Counted from the stretch's first letter, positions 53,265 to 63,404 are shown. The stretch: DNA of 64,000 nt from an uncultured Clostridia bacterium (GCA_937921505.1 CAKZUB010000010.1:89633-153632), one strand, 5' to 3'. The notes: a model not told the origin generated them from the sequence alone. Program-made: numbers and translations.

Positions 53265-54287
53265 ATGAGTAAAATAGTAACTTTCGGAGAAATAATGTTA
53301 AGACTTGTACCAAAAGGCTATTTGAGATTTACTCAAGTAGATAACTTTGAAGCAACTTATGGTGGCGGCGAAGCAAACGTTGCTGTATCACTTTCAAACT
53401 TTGGGTTAGATGCTAGATTTGTAACTAAACTTCCAAAACACGATATAGGGCAAGCAGCAGTCAATGACCTTCGTAGATATGGTGTAGACACATCTAAAAT
53501 CACTAGAGGCGGAGAAAGAGTAGGAATCTACTTTTTAGAAAAAGGAGCTTCTCAAAGAGCTTCATCTGTTATTTATGATAGAGCACATTCAGCTATTTCA
53601 GAGGCAACACCAGCTGATTTTAACTGGGATGAAATTTTTGAAGATGCAACATGGTTCCATTTTACAGGTATCACACCAGCTCTTGGAGATAATGTAACAG
53701 CAATCTGTCTTGAAGCGTGTAAGGCAGCTCAGGCTAAAGGGATTACAGTAAGTTGTGATCTTAATTATAGAAAAAAATTATGGACAACCGAAAAGGCTGG
53801 TCAAGTGATGGCAACTCTTATGGCATACGTGGATGTATGTATTGCCAATGAAGAAGATGCAGAAAAAGTATTTGGTATCAAAGCCGAGGGTACCGACGTC
53901 ACAGGAGGCGCACTTAGCCATGAAGGTTATAAAGATGTAGCTAAAAAACTTGCAGATAAATTTGGCTTTAAACATGTAGGCATTACTTTAAGAGGATCAA
54001 TATCAGCCAGCGACAATAAGTGGGCGGCGATGTTGTATGATGGCAGTGAATATTATTTCTCTAAAGAATATCTTGTGCATATTGTAGACCGTGTTGGCGG
54101 AGGAGACTCTTTTGCCGCAGGACTTATCTATAGTTTATCAAATAACTATAAAGCACAAGAGGCTATTGAATTTGCAGTAGCAGCGTCATGTCTAAAACAT
54201 TCTATCGAAGGCGACTACAACCGCGTATCAGTTGAGGAAGTACATGCTCTTGCTGGTGGCGACGGTTCTGGACGCGTACAAAGATAA
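53265..54287 (+). CDS. kdgK: 2-keto-3-deoxygluconate kinase (PfkB family)
   Basis: PfkB-type kinase of 340 residues. The N-terminal GGGEANVAVSLSNFGLD and the C-terminal DRVGGGDSFAAGLIYSL, with the catalytic Asp and anion hole, are clear. It phosphorylates KDG to KDPG, the substrate of the aldolase just upstream, so the pair completes the lower uronate or pectin route. AGGAGG lies before the ATG at 53265; GTG at 53262 is an alternative. The operon is followed by a strong terminator. Confidence 0.9.
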   Translation: MSKIVTFGEIMLRLVPKGYLRFTQVDNFEATYGGGEANVAVSLSNFGLDARFVTKLPKHDIGQAAVNDLRRYGVDTSKITRGGERVGIYFLEKGASQRASSVIYDRAHSAISEATPADFNWDEIFEDATWFHFTGITPALGDNVTAICLEACKAAQAKGITVSCDLNYRKKLWTTEKAGQVMATLMAYVDVCIANEEDAEKVFGIKAEGTDVTGGALSHEGYKDVAKKLADKFGFKHVGITLRGSISASDNKWAAMLYDGSEYYFSKEYLVHIVDRVGGGDSFAAGLIYSLSNNYKAQEAIEFAVAASCLKHSIEGDYNRVSVEEVHALAGGDGSGRVQR

Positions 54288-54337
54288 GTAATTAGCTAAA
54301 CCCATAAATTTTAAGCAATATACCCCCCTAATTAATA

Positions 54338-54380
54338 CTAAAAAACGATTAAAGACCCTATTCTTTAGTCGTTTTTTTAG
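54338..54380. terminator. Strong terminator after the kinase gene
   Basis: A stem of about 17 pairs with one bulge (54338-54355 with 54362-54380) has a 6-base loop; T7 lies in the 3' arm. Confidence 0.85.
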
Positions 54381-54724
54381 TATCTAAAAATAATCATTAA
54401 TAGTTATAATGTGAGTCTGTAAGAAGGAACACTAGATACTGTCACAAACTTTAAAAGATCAGCAGCTGGAGACCCTAATGTATCGTAGAAATCCGTGTAT
54501 ACGTATCATAAAACTATATTTTAAAAAATAATAAGATTTTTGAGTTGACTTAGACATAAAATAAAGAATATAATAATCTATAAATAATAATTATCTAAAG
54601 ATAATTAATACTTTAGAATAATTAATGGTGCTTGAGAGAAAAACATGTCTTTTAAGGAGAGAGATGGCTTATAGGTGAAGTAGGTTGTTAGATCAATATA
54701 GACTGGAATAGGAGGAGCTATTAA
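54381..54724. other. Leader region of the diiron/GGDEF gene
   Basis: About 340 bases without a gene. They hold the promoter at 54545-54574, a small hairpin (AATTATCT/AGATAATT at about 54588-54605) and a leader of about 140 bases. No known riboswitch pattern, including c-di-GMP types, was recognised. GGAGGAG precedes the next ATG. Confidence 0.5.
54545..54574 (+). promoter_or_regulatory. Promoter of the 54725-62965 operon
   Basis: TTGACT (54545-54550) and TATAAT (54569-54574) are 18 bases apart. The long leader after it leaves room for RNA-level control. Confidence 0.65.
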
Positions 54725-56731
54725 ATGAATACTTTAAAAACAGTTGAATTAGACAAGGGGATTTATTGGGTAGGAGGGAATGATCAGAATGGCAGTTTGC
54801 ACTGCAATCCTTATTTACTAGTGGATGGGGATGAGGGTGTTCTTTTTGATCCGGGGTCTGTTTTAGACTTTGAATATGTATATCAAAATGTTACAAGCAT
54901 TATTCCTTTAGAAAAGATTAAATACATCGTGCTCCATCATCAGGACCCAGATTTTTGTTCGAGTGTCCCTTTATTTGAACAAAAAGGGGGCGTTTTTAAA
55001 ATTGTAACTCACTGGAGAACTCAAACACTGGTAAAGTATTATGGCATAAAATCTCAGTATTATAGTGTTGATCAGAATAAATTTAGCCTCACACTGCAAT
55101 CAGGCAGAAAGCTTGATTTTATACAAACACCCTATCTCCACTTTGCAGGAGCTATTACAACTTATGATACAGTTTCAAAAATATTATTTTCCAGTGACCT
55201 CTTTGGTGCGCTGTCTCAAGAATGGAGTCTTTTTGCCCAAGATGATTACATTGAAAAAATGAAGGTTTTTCATGAACATTATATGCCGTCCAATGATATT
55301 TTAAGGCCCGTAATGGAAGTGTTCTTGGGGATGGATATTGATATTATTGCGCCGCAGCACGGTTCTATTATTACATCAGATATAGGCAGATATATCCGAG
55401 AACTGAGGGACCTTGAATGCGGCGCATTTTTAACACCTATAAAGAAGGAACTCTCAAGAGCTGGGGGCTATCTGCATCCCTGCAGTGCTATCTTACAGCG
55501 CTATCAAGCGATTTTTAAAAAACAAGAAGTCTTGAGTGTTATAAGGGATTTAGAGATAACAATAGACAAGGAGACACTTGATATCTCTGATTATAACTAC
55601 ACAGGAGAGGTACTTTGGAATCTTATATTCGAGAAGTTTTTAGCAATAAAGGGCATTGAATCGCTTATAATTATTGAACCTTTAGTCATTAAACTTTCAA
55701 AGGAATTTGATATTCCCATGCCTTTGGTATTTGAAACCAGTATCAAAAAGACATACACACTTACTAAAGAGAATGTACAGCTTAAACGAGCTAATGAGCG
55801 TCTTGACCTAGGTATTAGAGAAACACAGGAGAGATTGTTCAGGTGCCTTATAACGGGATTATATAATTATGAGTTTTTTAAAAATTATTTAATAACAGAG
55901 CTTAATAAGACTGAAGAAGGGCTAAATCCGGCAATTATTATTATTAATCTTGATAATATGGAGAAAATCAGATTTTCATATGGAGATAGTGAAGTTGAAG
56001 AAGTGCTTAAGAACACTGTATATATCATTAATGACCTTAAGCAAGAAAACACGGTGCTATTTAGGCTTCAAGGCGCAGCTTTTGCATGGTATTTACCGCA
56101 TACATCTAAGGAAAATGCAGCCCAGAATGCAGAGAAGATAAGAAATGCAGTAGCAGCTTCTGAGAAGTATATTGAAAAGATTACAATATCTTTGGGCGTT
56201 GTAAGTCTGGAGGAAGTTAAGAATCATGAGAATTTTACTAAGAGGCCTTTTGAAATGATCTATGAGCTTGCTATGTGGCGCGTGAGACTTGCTAGAAATA
56301 GAGGTATGAACATGGTATGCAGTAATTCTGATGTAGGAGACTACAAAGAAAGTGTAGGCAAAGTGTTGGTAGCAGATACGGATGATGTAAATGTGGACGT
56401 CATTACAACTTTTCTTGGGAATATGAAATATGAAGTGCTGACCGCAAAAGATGGTGAATCCGCATTGAAGATAGCAGAAAGAGAAGTGCCAGATATCATT
56501 ATAACAGAAATAATGCTTCCAAAAATGGATGCATTCCTAATACGTGAAAAATTGATGATGGACTCCCATACTAAAAACATACCATTTATAATTGCTTCAC
56601 ACCTTAAAAACGAGGACACCGTTAAAAGAGCAGTGAGCCTTGGGATAGAATATTATTTAAAAAAACCGTTCATGCTTTCTGAACTATTGGGGATTATTAA
56701 ACAGAAAGTTAAAGGGGGAGGGTACCAATGA
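54725..56731 (+). CDS. Diiron/MBL-fold sensor with degenerate GGDEF and receiver domains
   Basis: Protein of 668 residues with three parts. Residues 1-250 are an MBL-fold oxygen-binding diiron domain (SLHCNPYLLVDGDEGVLFDP, VLHHQDPDF, FSSDLFGA, APQHGSII). A linker (about 250-370) precedes a GGDEF-like domain (about 375-530) that starts LITGLYNYEFF but has LQGAAFAW (448-454) instead of GGDEF, so it should not make c-di-GMP. Residues 540-668 are a receiver domain with Glu595 (ITEIMLP) where the phosphoacceptor Asp normally sits; the acidic pair (ADTDD) and Lys (YYLKKPF) remain. It starts behind GGAGGAG, and its stop overlaps the next gene start. Confidence 0.8.
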   Translation: MNTLKTVELDKGIYWVGGNDQNGSLHCNPYLLVDGDEGVLFDPGSVLDFEYVYQNVTSIIPLEKIKYIVLHHQDPDFCSSVPLFEQKGGVFKIVTHWRTQTLVKYYGIKSQYYSVDQNKFSLTLQSGRKLDFIQTPYLHFAGAITTYDTVSKILFSSDLFGALSQEWSLFAQDDYIEKMKVFHEHYMPSNDILRPVMEVFLGMDIDIIAPQHGSIITSDIGRYIRELRDLECGAFLTPIKKELSRAGGYLHPCSAILQRYQAIFKKQEVLSVIRDLEITIDKETLDISDYNYTGEVLWNLIFEKFLAIKGIESLIIIEPLVIKLSKEFDIPMPLVFETSIKKTYTLTKENVQLKRANERLDLGIRETQERLFRCLITGLYNYEFFKNYLITELNKTEEGLNPAIIIINLDNMEKIRFSYGDSEVEEVLKNTVYIINDLKQENTVLFRLQGAAFAWYLPHTSKENAAQNAEKIRNAVAASEKYIEKITISLGVVSLEEVKNHENFTKRPFEMIYELAMWRVRLARNRGMNMVCSNSDVGDYKESVGKVLVADTDDVNVDVITTFLGNMKYEVLTAKDGESALKIAEREVPDIIITEIMLPKMDAFLIREKLMMDSHTKNIPFIIASHLKNEDTVKRAVSLGIEYYLKKPFMLSELLGIIKQKVKGGGYQ

Positions 56732-59700
56732 GTTTAAGTTTTGAGATATGCTTAGTCATAGTAGTATTATTGTTATATACCGATAGTATAATAGTGCTTA
56801 AACTTTTGGCCAACAGATTAAAAAAATTTGGCAGGAAGGAAAATCTTATTAAACAGAAGAAAAGACTTATTAATGTATTTTCAGGAGAGAGGAAACGAGG
56901 GCAGACCAAGCATTTTATAGAGAGTTATAGACAAATGAAACACTCGATTATTTTGGACCAAAAACAGAAAGAATCTGTTGAAAGCATTCTAGATATCAAT
57001 AAACATGAGCAAAAAAATATTAGAAGGTTATCCTCGATTTTTGCACTTAGAAGAATAGAGGCAGCTGCTGAGTTAAGTCTGATTGCCTCAGATAAGGCAA
57101 GAGAAGCGCTTGAAAAAGCAATAACCAAGCAAAAGTCTTACCCTGTTAAACTCTATATGGCGAGTGCACTCTCAGATATAGGGGATGAAAAGTCGATTCC
57201 AGTGCTTGTTGCAACCTTGATAAATGCACATCGTTGGTATAGAGACAGGGTTAATATGATGATCATAGATTTTGGAGAAGCGTTTCATGCCTATTTGCCT
57301 GAAATCATACACCGCAATGAAGCGGAAATAAAAGAATTGATCGTTGACTTTGCTGCACAGTCTTATACAACTACCCTAAAAGATTATTTAATTAAGCTGA
57401 TGGATGAAAATGAAATAGCAGCAAATAGAGAAAAGTATAATACTATGGATAAGCTTGTAAGATGCTGTGGCAACTGTACCTTCGGCAGAATATCTGATAA
57501 AGCGGGCAATAGGATTTGTACATACAAAGGGGCTGTCAGTCCTTATTATAAATGCTGGCGTTTTAAACGGCTGCCAGTTAGTATTGAAGGCAGAATAAGC
57601 CGGCAAAATCTCGTTTATAAGGCAGCTGAAACAGCAGCTAAACTTTATCCCAAAGTGCTTATGGAGGAAAAGTATTTAAAGAGTCAGGACTCCAGAATAA
57701 GAGAGATTGCGGTAAAGGCCTTATCCAGGTTTGACGTAGATGAAAGCTTAGGCAGACTAGCTACTTATCTTTATAATGAAGAAACATCAAGAGCAGCTAT
57801 AAATGGAATCTCAGAGGTTCTTGATAAGAGGCCAGAGCTTATTAATAAGATTGCAGCGTTTTTTAATGAAGAAAAGGATAGCAAAGTAAAAGAATGCCTT
57901 GCTGAGATTCTTTCGAGAAAAGTCGAATACTTCATTATGAAGTTAGTATCTAAAGATAATGATATTGCAGTTGATATCATAGAACAGGTGCTATTAGCAG
58001 GAAAAGCAAGTAATGTCATAGATTTTCTTAATAAAAATAAGAATATTGATATAGAAAATGAATTAGTTGTAATAATAAAGGCGGTTTTATCGAAAGATAC
58101 ATCTTTAGAAATGCAGTTAACAGGATATTTAAATGATACGATGCTAAAAAAATGCGGGCTTATTGAATGCGAAGAGAATGAAACGCCTAAGTCAGAAACA
58201 AGAAATAAAAGTCTTATTCAAGTCCTTTCTTCAGTCATTCTTGTCACACTATTAATTTTCCCAATTATTTATATATTGAGATACTTTCCGCAGCTATTTA
58301 ATACCCCTCTAATAAAACAATTTAAAACTTATGTTATAGACTTCAATTATTATTTGGTTTTTTATTCTGTTGCAATTAATTTGATCTATGGTATGCTTCT
58401 AATACTTTCTTTTATAAATGTAAGAAGACAGTCTAGATTATGGCGTTTAAAGGGAATTACGATGCTCTTTAAAAAAAGAATGCTGCCATCTATATCTATT
58501 ATTGCACCAGCCCATAATGAGGAAAAAACTATTATTCAAAGTGCTCATTCGTTACTCAACTTAATCTATCCGGATTATGAACTTATTATTGTGAATGATG
58601 GATCTGATGATAAAACATTAGAAATTCTAATCAAGCACTTTGACCTAAAAAGAGTAGATTATACCTTTGAAAATAAGCTTAAGACAAGACCTATTCAAGC
58701 TGTTTATCTCAATCCATCCATGCCTAAATTAATTGTAGTAGATAAGAAAAATGGTGGAAAAGCAGATTCTTTGAACGCAGGGATTAATATCTCAAGCAGA
58801 GAATATTTCTGTGGTATAGATGCAGATTCTCTTTTAGAGGCAGATGCACTTCTCAAACTGGCTTCAATGGAACTTGATGCAGGAGTCGAAACACCTGCAC
58901 TTGGGGGTAATATCTTTCCTGCTAATGGTTGTGTTATTGATCAAGGAACTATTACTGATACCCGTGTTCCCAAAAATATATTGGCAAGATTTCAGACTAT
59001 TGAGTATATGCGTGCATTTATGTCAGGCAGACTGGGGTGGGCGTATTCGAATAGCTTACTCATTATATCAGGTGCTTTTGGACTTTTCAGAAAAGAACGT
59101 GTTATCAGTGTAGGCGGCTATCTTACTAGCAGCGGCCAGTATGAAAAAGATACAGTGGGTGAGGATATGGAACTGGTGGTTCGCATTGGCAGAATGATGC
59201 GTGAAAAAGGTCTCCGTTACAAAATAGATTATGCATACAATGCCAATTGCTGGACAGAGGTACCAGAAGATTTAAAAAGTCTAAAGAAACAACGCTACCG
59301 TTGGCATAGAGGACTTTTGGATATACTGACTTTTCACAAAAAAATGATCTTTAATCCAGCCTATGGAAGAACAGGATGTATTGCGATGCCTTATTTCTTC
59401 ATTTTTGAAATGGTAGGCCCATTAATAGAGACACAGGGCTACTGCATGGTTATTGTTGCATTAATTTTAGGTCTTTTGAATGTAGAACTTGCGTTATTAC
59501 TTTTTATATCAACAGTTTTAATGGGCGTATTAATCTCACTCTTCTCGCTCCTCATTGCTGAGAAGGATATGAAATATTTTAGGCTAAAAGATATTGGGAT
59601 ACTCATCTTTTATTCTATACTTGAAAACTTCGGCCCAAGACAGCTCTTTAGCTTTTGGCGCGTAAAGGCAACTTTAAGAATGTTGACAAAAATAGAAGGA

Positions 59701-59757
59701 TGGGATAAAGCCAAGAGGAAAGGCTTTACATCTTCCGATACCGTAGTAGAGGGGTGA
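56728..59757 (+). CDS. HEAT-repeat membrane glycosyltransferase family 2
   Basis: Protein of 1009 residues. An N-terminal helix (about 5-25) is followed by HEAT-like repeats (about 90-470) with a Cys cluster (CCGNCTFGR, CTYKG, YYKCWRF), two helices near 490-565 and a processive GT2 domain. Its motifs are SIIAPAHNEE, Asp624 in VNDGSDD, Asp698 in GIDADS, the base Asp813 in GEDME and Q855RYRW (QxxRW), as in cellulose or PNAG synthases. Three to four C-terminal helices follow. It probably polymerises and exports a polysaccharide. It overlaps the upstream sensor gene by 4 bp, which couples the two. Confidence 0.85.
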   Translation: MSLSFEICLVIVVLLLYTDSIIVLKLLANRLKKFGRKENLIKQKKRLINVFSGERKRGQTKHFIESYRQMKHSIILDQKQKESVESILDINKHEQKNIRRLSSIFALRRIEAAAELSLIASDKAREALEKAITKQKSYPVKLYMASALSDIGDEKSIPVLVATLINAHRWYRDRVNMMIIDFGEAFHAYLPEIIHRNEAEIKELIVDFAAQSYTTTLKDYLIKLMDENEIAANREKYNTMDKLVRCCGNCTFGRISDKAGNRICTYKGAVSPYYKCWRFKRLPVSIEGRISRQNLVYKAAETAAKLYPKVLMEEKYLKSQDSRIREIAVKALSRFDVDESLGRLATYLYNEETSRAAINGISEVLDKRPELINKIAAFFNEEKDSKVKECLAEILSRKVEYFIMKLVSKDNDIAVDIIEQVLLAGKASNVIDFLNKNKNIDIENELVVIIKAVLSKDTSLEMQLTGYLNDTMLKKCGLIECEENETPKSETRNKSLIQVLSSVILVTLLIFPIIYILRYFPQLFNTPLIKQFKTYVIDFNYYLVFYSVAINLIYGMLLILSFINVRRQSRLWRLKGITMLFKKRMLPSISIIAPAHNEEKTIIQSAHSLLNLIYPDYELIIVNDGSDDKTLEILIKHFDLKRVDYTFENKLKTRPIQAVYLNPSMPKLIVVDKKNGGKADSLNAGINISSREYFCGIDADSLLEADALLKLASMELDAGVETPALGGNIFPANGCVIDQGTITDTRVPKNILARFQTIEYMRAFMSGRLGWAYSNSLLIISGAFGLFRKERVISVGGYLTSSGQYEKDTVGEDMELVVRIGRMMREKGLRYKIDYAYNANCWTEVPEDLKSLKKQRYRWHRGLLDILTFHKKMIFNPAYGRTGCIAMPYFFIFEMVGPLIETQGYCMVIVALILGLLNVELALLLFISTVLMGVLISLFSLLIAEKDMKYFRLKDIGILIFYSILENFGPRQLFSFWRVKATLRMLTKIEGWDKAKRKGFTSSDTVVEG

Positions 59758-59761
59758 TAGC

Positions 59762-62700
59762 ATGAAAAGAAAAGTAATGTTGATAGGTATTTATTCTTTA
59801 ATTACAATCTTTACCGCATTGTTGGGGTTTGTATTACTAAGTCCCATCTCAAAGTGGCATGATTTACCCACTACTTCACTCAATGTATGGATTGTTGACA
59901 AGACTGTACCTATTCCAGACTATCGTGAGCACAAAGGACTTATGTGGGTGCTAAATCATAATAAAGTGATCTATTCAAAGACAGAAAGCTACTTTCAGTA
60001 TGACAAAGACTATTTTGGATTTTTCCCTATAAGCAAAGATGTTTATGATGTACGAGAAATACCAGAAGGTAAAGAAAATCCAGACCTTATATACTTAACA
60101 GATACTTATGGTGTTTATACGGATGATTATTTGGTGCCTAATGTAAAAGGCGTTCGTTCAGATCTTATTTATGGAGGACTTACAAGTAAAGAACTCGTTG
60201 CAATCAAAAATAATATCGGCCGTTCTAATACCTTGATAGGAGAATTTAATATTGCTTCCGCACCTACCAACGCAGAAAATCGAAAAGAGTTAAGTTTGCT
60301 TTTTGGTACCCAGTGGAGAGGATGGAAAGGCAGGTATTTTAAAGAACTGTCCCGTGATATTGAAGTGCCAGTTTGGGTAGTAGATAACTATGAAAAACAG
60401 TACCAAAAACAGTGGCATTTTAAAGGTGATGGCTATGTACTAGTCTCCGACTCAGATGAAATAGCTGTACTAGAAGGAAAGACTCATGTTGGGAAGACAG
60501 GTCTTACAATAAAATTTGAGGAGGCCTATAAGCTAGAGTTTGATATAAAAGAAGCTATTCCTTATCACTACTGGTTTGAATTTGTAAGTCGTAATGAAGA
60601 TAGTGAAACGCTAGCCAATTATACTCTGGATTTGACAGAAGAAGGCAAAGCGGTTATGGAAAAGTTCCAGCTTCCGCTTACTTTTCCAGCAGTCATTCGT
60701 AAAATAAATACTGAATATACTTCCTACTATTTTGCGGGAGATTATGCAGATTTACAAGACATATATAGCACTTGGAAGTATCAGGGGTTTGATAAGCTTA
60801 AAAAAGTGACAACTTCACTTAATAAGGGAGCGCCTGACTACTTTTATTGGAACTGCTATGTTCCGATGATGAATAAAATTATCAGTGATGTAAAGGCTAG
60901 GAAAGATCAGAATAATAGTATGGAAACAGAGGGACTTTCATATATTGCAAAAACACAAGGGAAAGACTTTTATATTCATACAAACGGTACGTGGGAAAAG
61001 AAATTTTTAAAGGGAGTTAATATTGGGGCTGCAAAGCCAGGCGCTTTTCCTGGAGAACTTGCTATTACAAAAGACGAATACTTGCGCTGGTTCAAATATA
61101 TTAGTGAGATGAATGCAGAAGTGATCAGAGTCTACACAACACTCAAGCCTGATTTCTATGATGCGCTGTATCTTTATAATAAAACGGCTAAGAAACCTTT
61201 GTATTTAATACAAGGGGTGTGGGTAAAAGAAGAGGATATAGAGCTGTTGAAGGACGCCTATGCAGATCATGAAAAAATAAAAAATGAGTTTATTAAAGAT
61301 GCAAAAGATTTAACAGATATTATACATGGAAATGCCACCCTTCCTGAGAAAAAGGGATTTGCAAGCGGGACCTATACTAGTGATATTTCTAAATATGTAA
61401 TCGGATGGATCTTAGGTATTGAATGGGATCCTGAATTTGTAGAAAACACTAACAACAGTCATTCAGATAAAAAAAGTTATCAAGGTGAATACTTATTTAC
61501 GGATGGGGCATCTCCTTTTGAAGTCTTCTTATGTGAAGTAGGTGACAAAGTACTCACCTATGAAGCCAAAAAGTATAATATGGTAAGGCCTTTAAGTTAC
61601 GCTAACTGGCCAACGACGGATATGCTTAAGCATCCCAATGAACCTCTAGAGAATGAAGACCGTGCAGAAGTGAATATAGAGCATATAAAACCCCAGGAAA
61701 CTTTAAAAACAGGGGTATTTGCATCGTATCATATCTATCCGTATTACCCTGATTTTATGAATTATCAAAGAGAATATGTAAGCTTTAAAGATGATTCAGG
61801 TAAAGTAAATACCTATAAAGCGTATCTTAGAGATTTAATGCGTCAGCACACCATCCCTGTTATGGTCGCTGAGTTTGGTGTACCAGCCTCAAGAGGTATG
61901 GCACACATCAATAGCCATATGGGTTATAACCAAGGGAAGCTTAATGAGGCTGAACAGGGACGAATTGTTGGGAAGCTGTTACAAGATATTTATGATGAGG
62001 GCTATTGTGGCGGTTTAGTATTTGCATGGCAAGATGAATGGTTCAAAAGAACGTGGAATACTATGGACCTTGACCTCCCTGATTCAAGACCTTATTGGTC
62101 AAACCCTCAAACTAATGAACAGCAATTTGGACTTCTAGCCTTTGACCCAGGAACAGAAGAAAGTATTTGTTATGTTGATGGGGATATAGATGAGTGGCGA
62201 AATGAGAAACCTGTTTACGAAGATAATCACATCAAGCTATTTGTTAAGTCTGATGAGAAGTATATCTACTTAATGGCAGATGCAAAAGATTTTGATTTTG
62301 GCAAAGATAAGCTTGTCATTCCCATTGATACCATAGAAGGTCAAGGCAATGAGACAGATAAGCTTAATAATCTGAAATTTACAAGAGCCGTAGATTTTAT
62401 ACTAATGATTGATGGTATAGAAAACTCTCGTATTCAGGTGGATACTTATTATGATTCTTTCCACTATATGTATCCTAAACAGTTCGGGGTAGAAATGCCG
62501 GATATACTTTTTGAAAATAAGGCAAGCGGCTTATTTACGCCGCAGTATCTCTGTCTTTCTAAAGGATTTGTACTGCCTCAAGATGAAGAAATAGTTCCTT
62601 TTTCCAAGTATGAAACGGGATTATTAACTTATGGTAATGCACACCCTAAAAAGGAGAACTACAATTCTCTTTCAGACTATTATGTAAAAGATGGGAAAAT

Positions 62701-62965
62701 AGAAATAAGAATACCATGGCAGCTGCTAAATGTTATGGATCCTAGTACAAAATCAATTATAGGAGACTTGTATAAAAATAAGGGAATAAAAGCAGAGAAA
62801 ACAGAAGGATTTTATTTTGGCGCAGCAATCATAAGACAAAATAAGCCCATAGACAAAATAGGAATGAGTTTTTATTCTTGGGAACCATGGACTGAACCCA
62901 CTTTCCATGAACGTTTAAAGCCCTCTTATTATAGCTTGAAAAATGCTTTTGAAAAGATTAAGTAA
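59762..62965 (+). CDS. Membrane-anchored glycosidase-like protein with C-terminal carbohydrate-binding-like domain
   Basis: Protein of 1067 residues with an N-terminal helix (about 5-28) anchoring it outside the cell. The centre is a TIM barrel with GH2/GH5-like pieces (GVNIGAAKPGAFPGE, NAEVIRVYTTLKPDFYDALY, VMVAEFGVPASRG with a Glu in nucleophile position, GLVFAWQDEWFKRTWN). The C-terminus (CYVDGDIDEWRNEKPVY, KLFVKSDEKYIYLMADAKD) resembles a family 9 carbohydrate-binding or DOMON-like domain. It starts four bases after the glycosyltransferase gene stop, so it probably trims, modifies or binds the polysaccharide made by that enzyme. Family assignment is tentative. Confidence 0.7.
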   Translation: MKRKVMLIGIYSLITIFTALLGFVLLSPISKWHDLPTTSLNVWIVDKTVPIPDYREHKGLMWVLNHNKVIYSKTESYFQYDKDYFGFFPISKDVYDVREIPEGKENPDLIYLTDTYGVYTDDYLVPNVKGVRSDLIYGGLTSKELVAIKNNIGRSNTLIGEFNIASAPTNAENRKELSLLFGTQWRGWKGRYFKELSRDIEVPVWVVDNYEKQYQKQWHFKGDGYVLVSDSDEIAVLEGKTHVGKTGLTIKFEEAYKLEFDIKEAIPYHYWFEFVSRNEDSETLANYTLDLTEEGKAVMEKFQLPLTFPAVIRKINTEYTSYYFAGDYADLQDIYSTWKYQGFDKLKKVTTSLNKGAPDYFYWNCYVPMMNKIISDVKARKDQNNSMETEGLSYIAKTQGKDFYIHTNGTWEKKFLKGVNIGAAKPGAFPGELAITKDEYLRWFKYISEMNAEVIRVYTTLKPDFYDALYLYNKTAKKPLYLIQGVWVKEEDIELLKDAYADHEKIKNEFIKDAKDLTDIIHGNATLPEKKGFASGTYTSDISKYVIGWILGIEWDPEFVENTNNSHSDKKSYQGEYLFTDGASPFEVFLCEVGDKVLTYEAKKYNMVRPLSYANWPTTDMLKHPNEPLENEDRAEVNIEHIKPQETLKTGVFASYHIYPYYPDFMNYQREYVSFKDDSGKVNTYKAYLRDLMRQHTIPVMVAEFGVPASRGMAHINSHMGYNQGKLNEAEQGRIVGKLLQDIYDEGYCGGLVFAWQDEWFKRTWNTMDLDLPDSRPYWSNPQTNEQQFGLLAFDPGTEESICYVDGDIDEWRNEKPVYEDNHIKLFVKSDEKYIYLMADAKDFDFGKDKLVIPIDTIEGQGNETDKLNNLKFTRAVDFILMIDGIENSRIQVDTYYDSFHYMYPKQFGVEMPDILFENKASGLFTPQYLCLSKGFVLPQDEEIVPFSKYETGLLTYGNAHPKKENYNSLSDYYVKDGKIEIRIPWQLLNVMDPSTKSIIGDLYKNKGIKAEKTEGFYFGAAIIRQNKPIDKIGMSFYSWEPWTEPTFHERLKPSYYSLKNAFEKIK

Positions 62966-63104
62966 TTTTTAGTGCTAGGGTAGTCTAAGATAGAACATAA
63001 AGAGTAGTTATGATAATGAATAAGTCATTAAAAGGCTAGAAAAAACACCATAACAAGTGATAAGATATATCTATAGTATAAGCATACAAAAGAGGGGGAA
63101 CGCA

Positions 63105-63383
63105 GTGAAGGTATATTTATTATATTATTTGATACTTATTAATATTATCGGATTATGGAGTATGGGGGAAGATAAAAAAAGAGCTATTAGAAAACACTAT
63201 AGATTATCAGAACGCACACTTTTTGGGATAGCATGGGCAGGGGGAAGTATAGGAAGTTTGGTCGGAATGTATACTTTCAGACACAAAACAAAGCATTGGA
63301 CTTTTAAACTCGGTATTCCTCTAATACTTATTGTTCAAATTTTAATATTTTCTATTATTTTAAAGCCGTATCTTTTTTTATAA
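63105..63383 (+). CDS. DUF1294 family small membrane protein
   Basis: Protein of 92 residues with three predicted helices. The pattern NIIGLWSMGEDKKRAIR, then RLSERTLFGIAWAGGSIGSL and GMYTFRHKTKHWTFKLGIP, is characteristic of DUF1294. Function unknown. The GTG at 63105 lies after GAGGGGG; a frame from 63057 lacks a site. It is monocistronic, ended by a terminator. Confidence 0.85.
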   Translation: MKVYLLYYLILINIIGLWSMGEDKKRAIRKHYRLSERTLFGIAWAGGSIGSLVGMYTFRHKTKHWTFKLGIPLILIVQILIFSIILKPYLFL

Positions 63384-63392
63384 GATACGGCT
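63364..63392. terminator. Terminator between convergent genes
   Basis: An 11-bp perfect stem (63364-63374 with 63382-63392) with a T-rich loop overlaps the end of the DUF1294 gene. It can serve the reverse gene as well. Confidence 0.75.
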
Positions 63393-63404
63393 AATTTATC
63401 GTCA

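Noticed and set aside
54381..54724. Possible c-di-GMP riboswitch before the GGDEF-like gene
   Set aside because: The conserved GEMM motifs could not be found; only a small AT hairpin is present.
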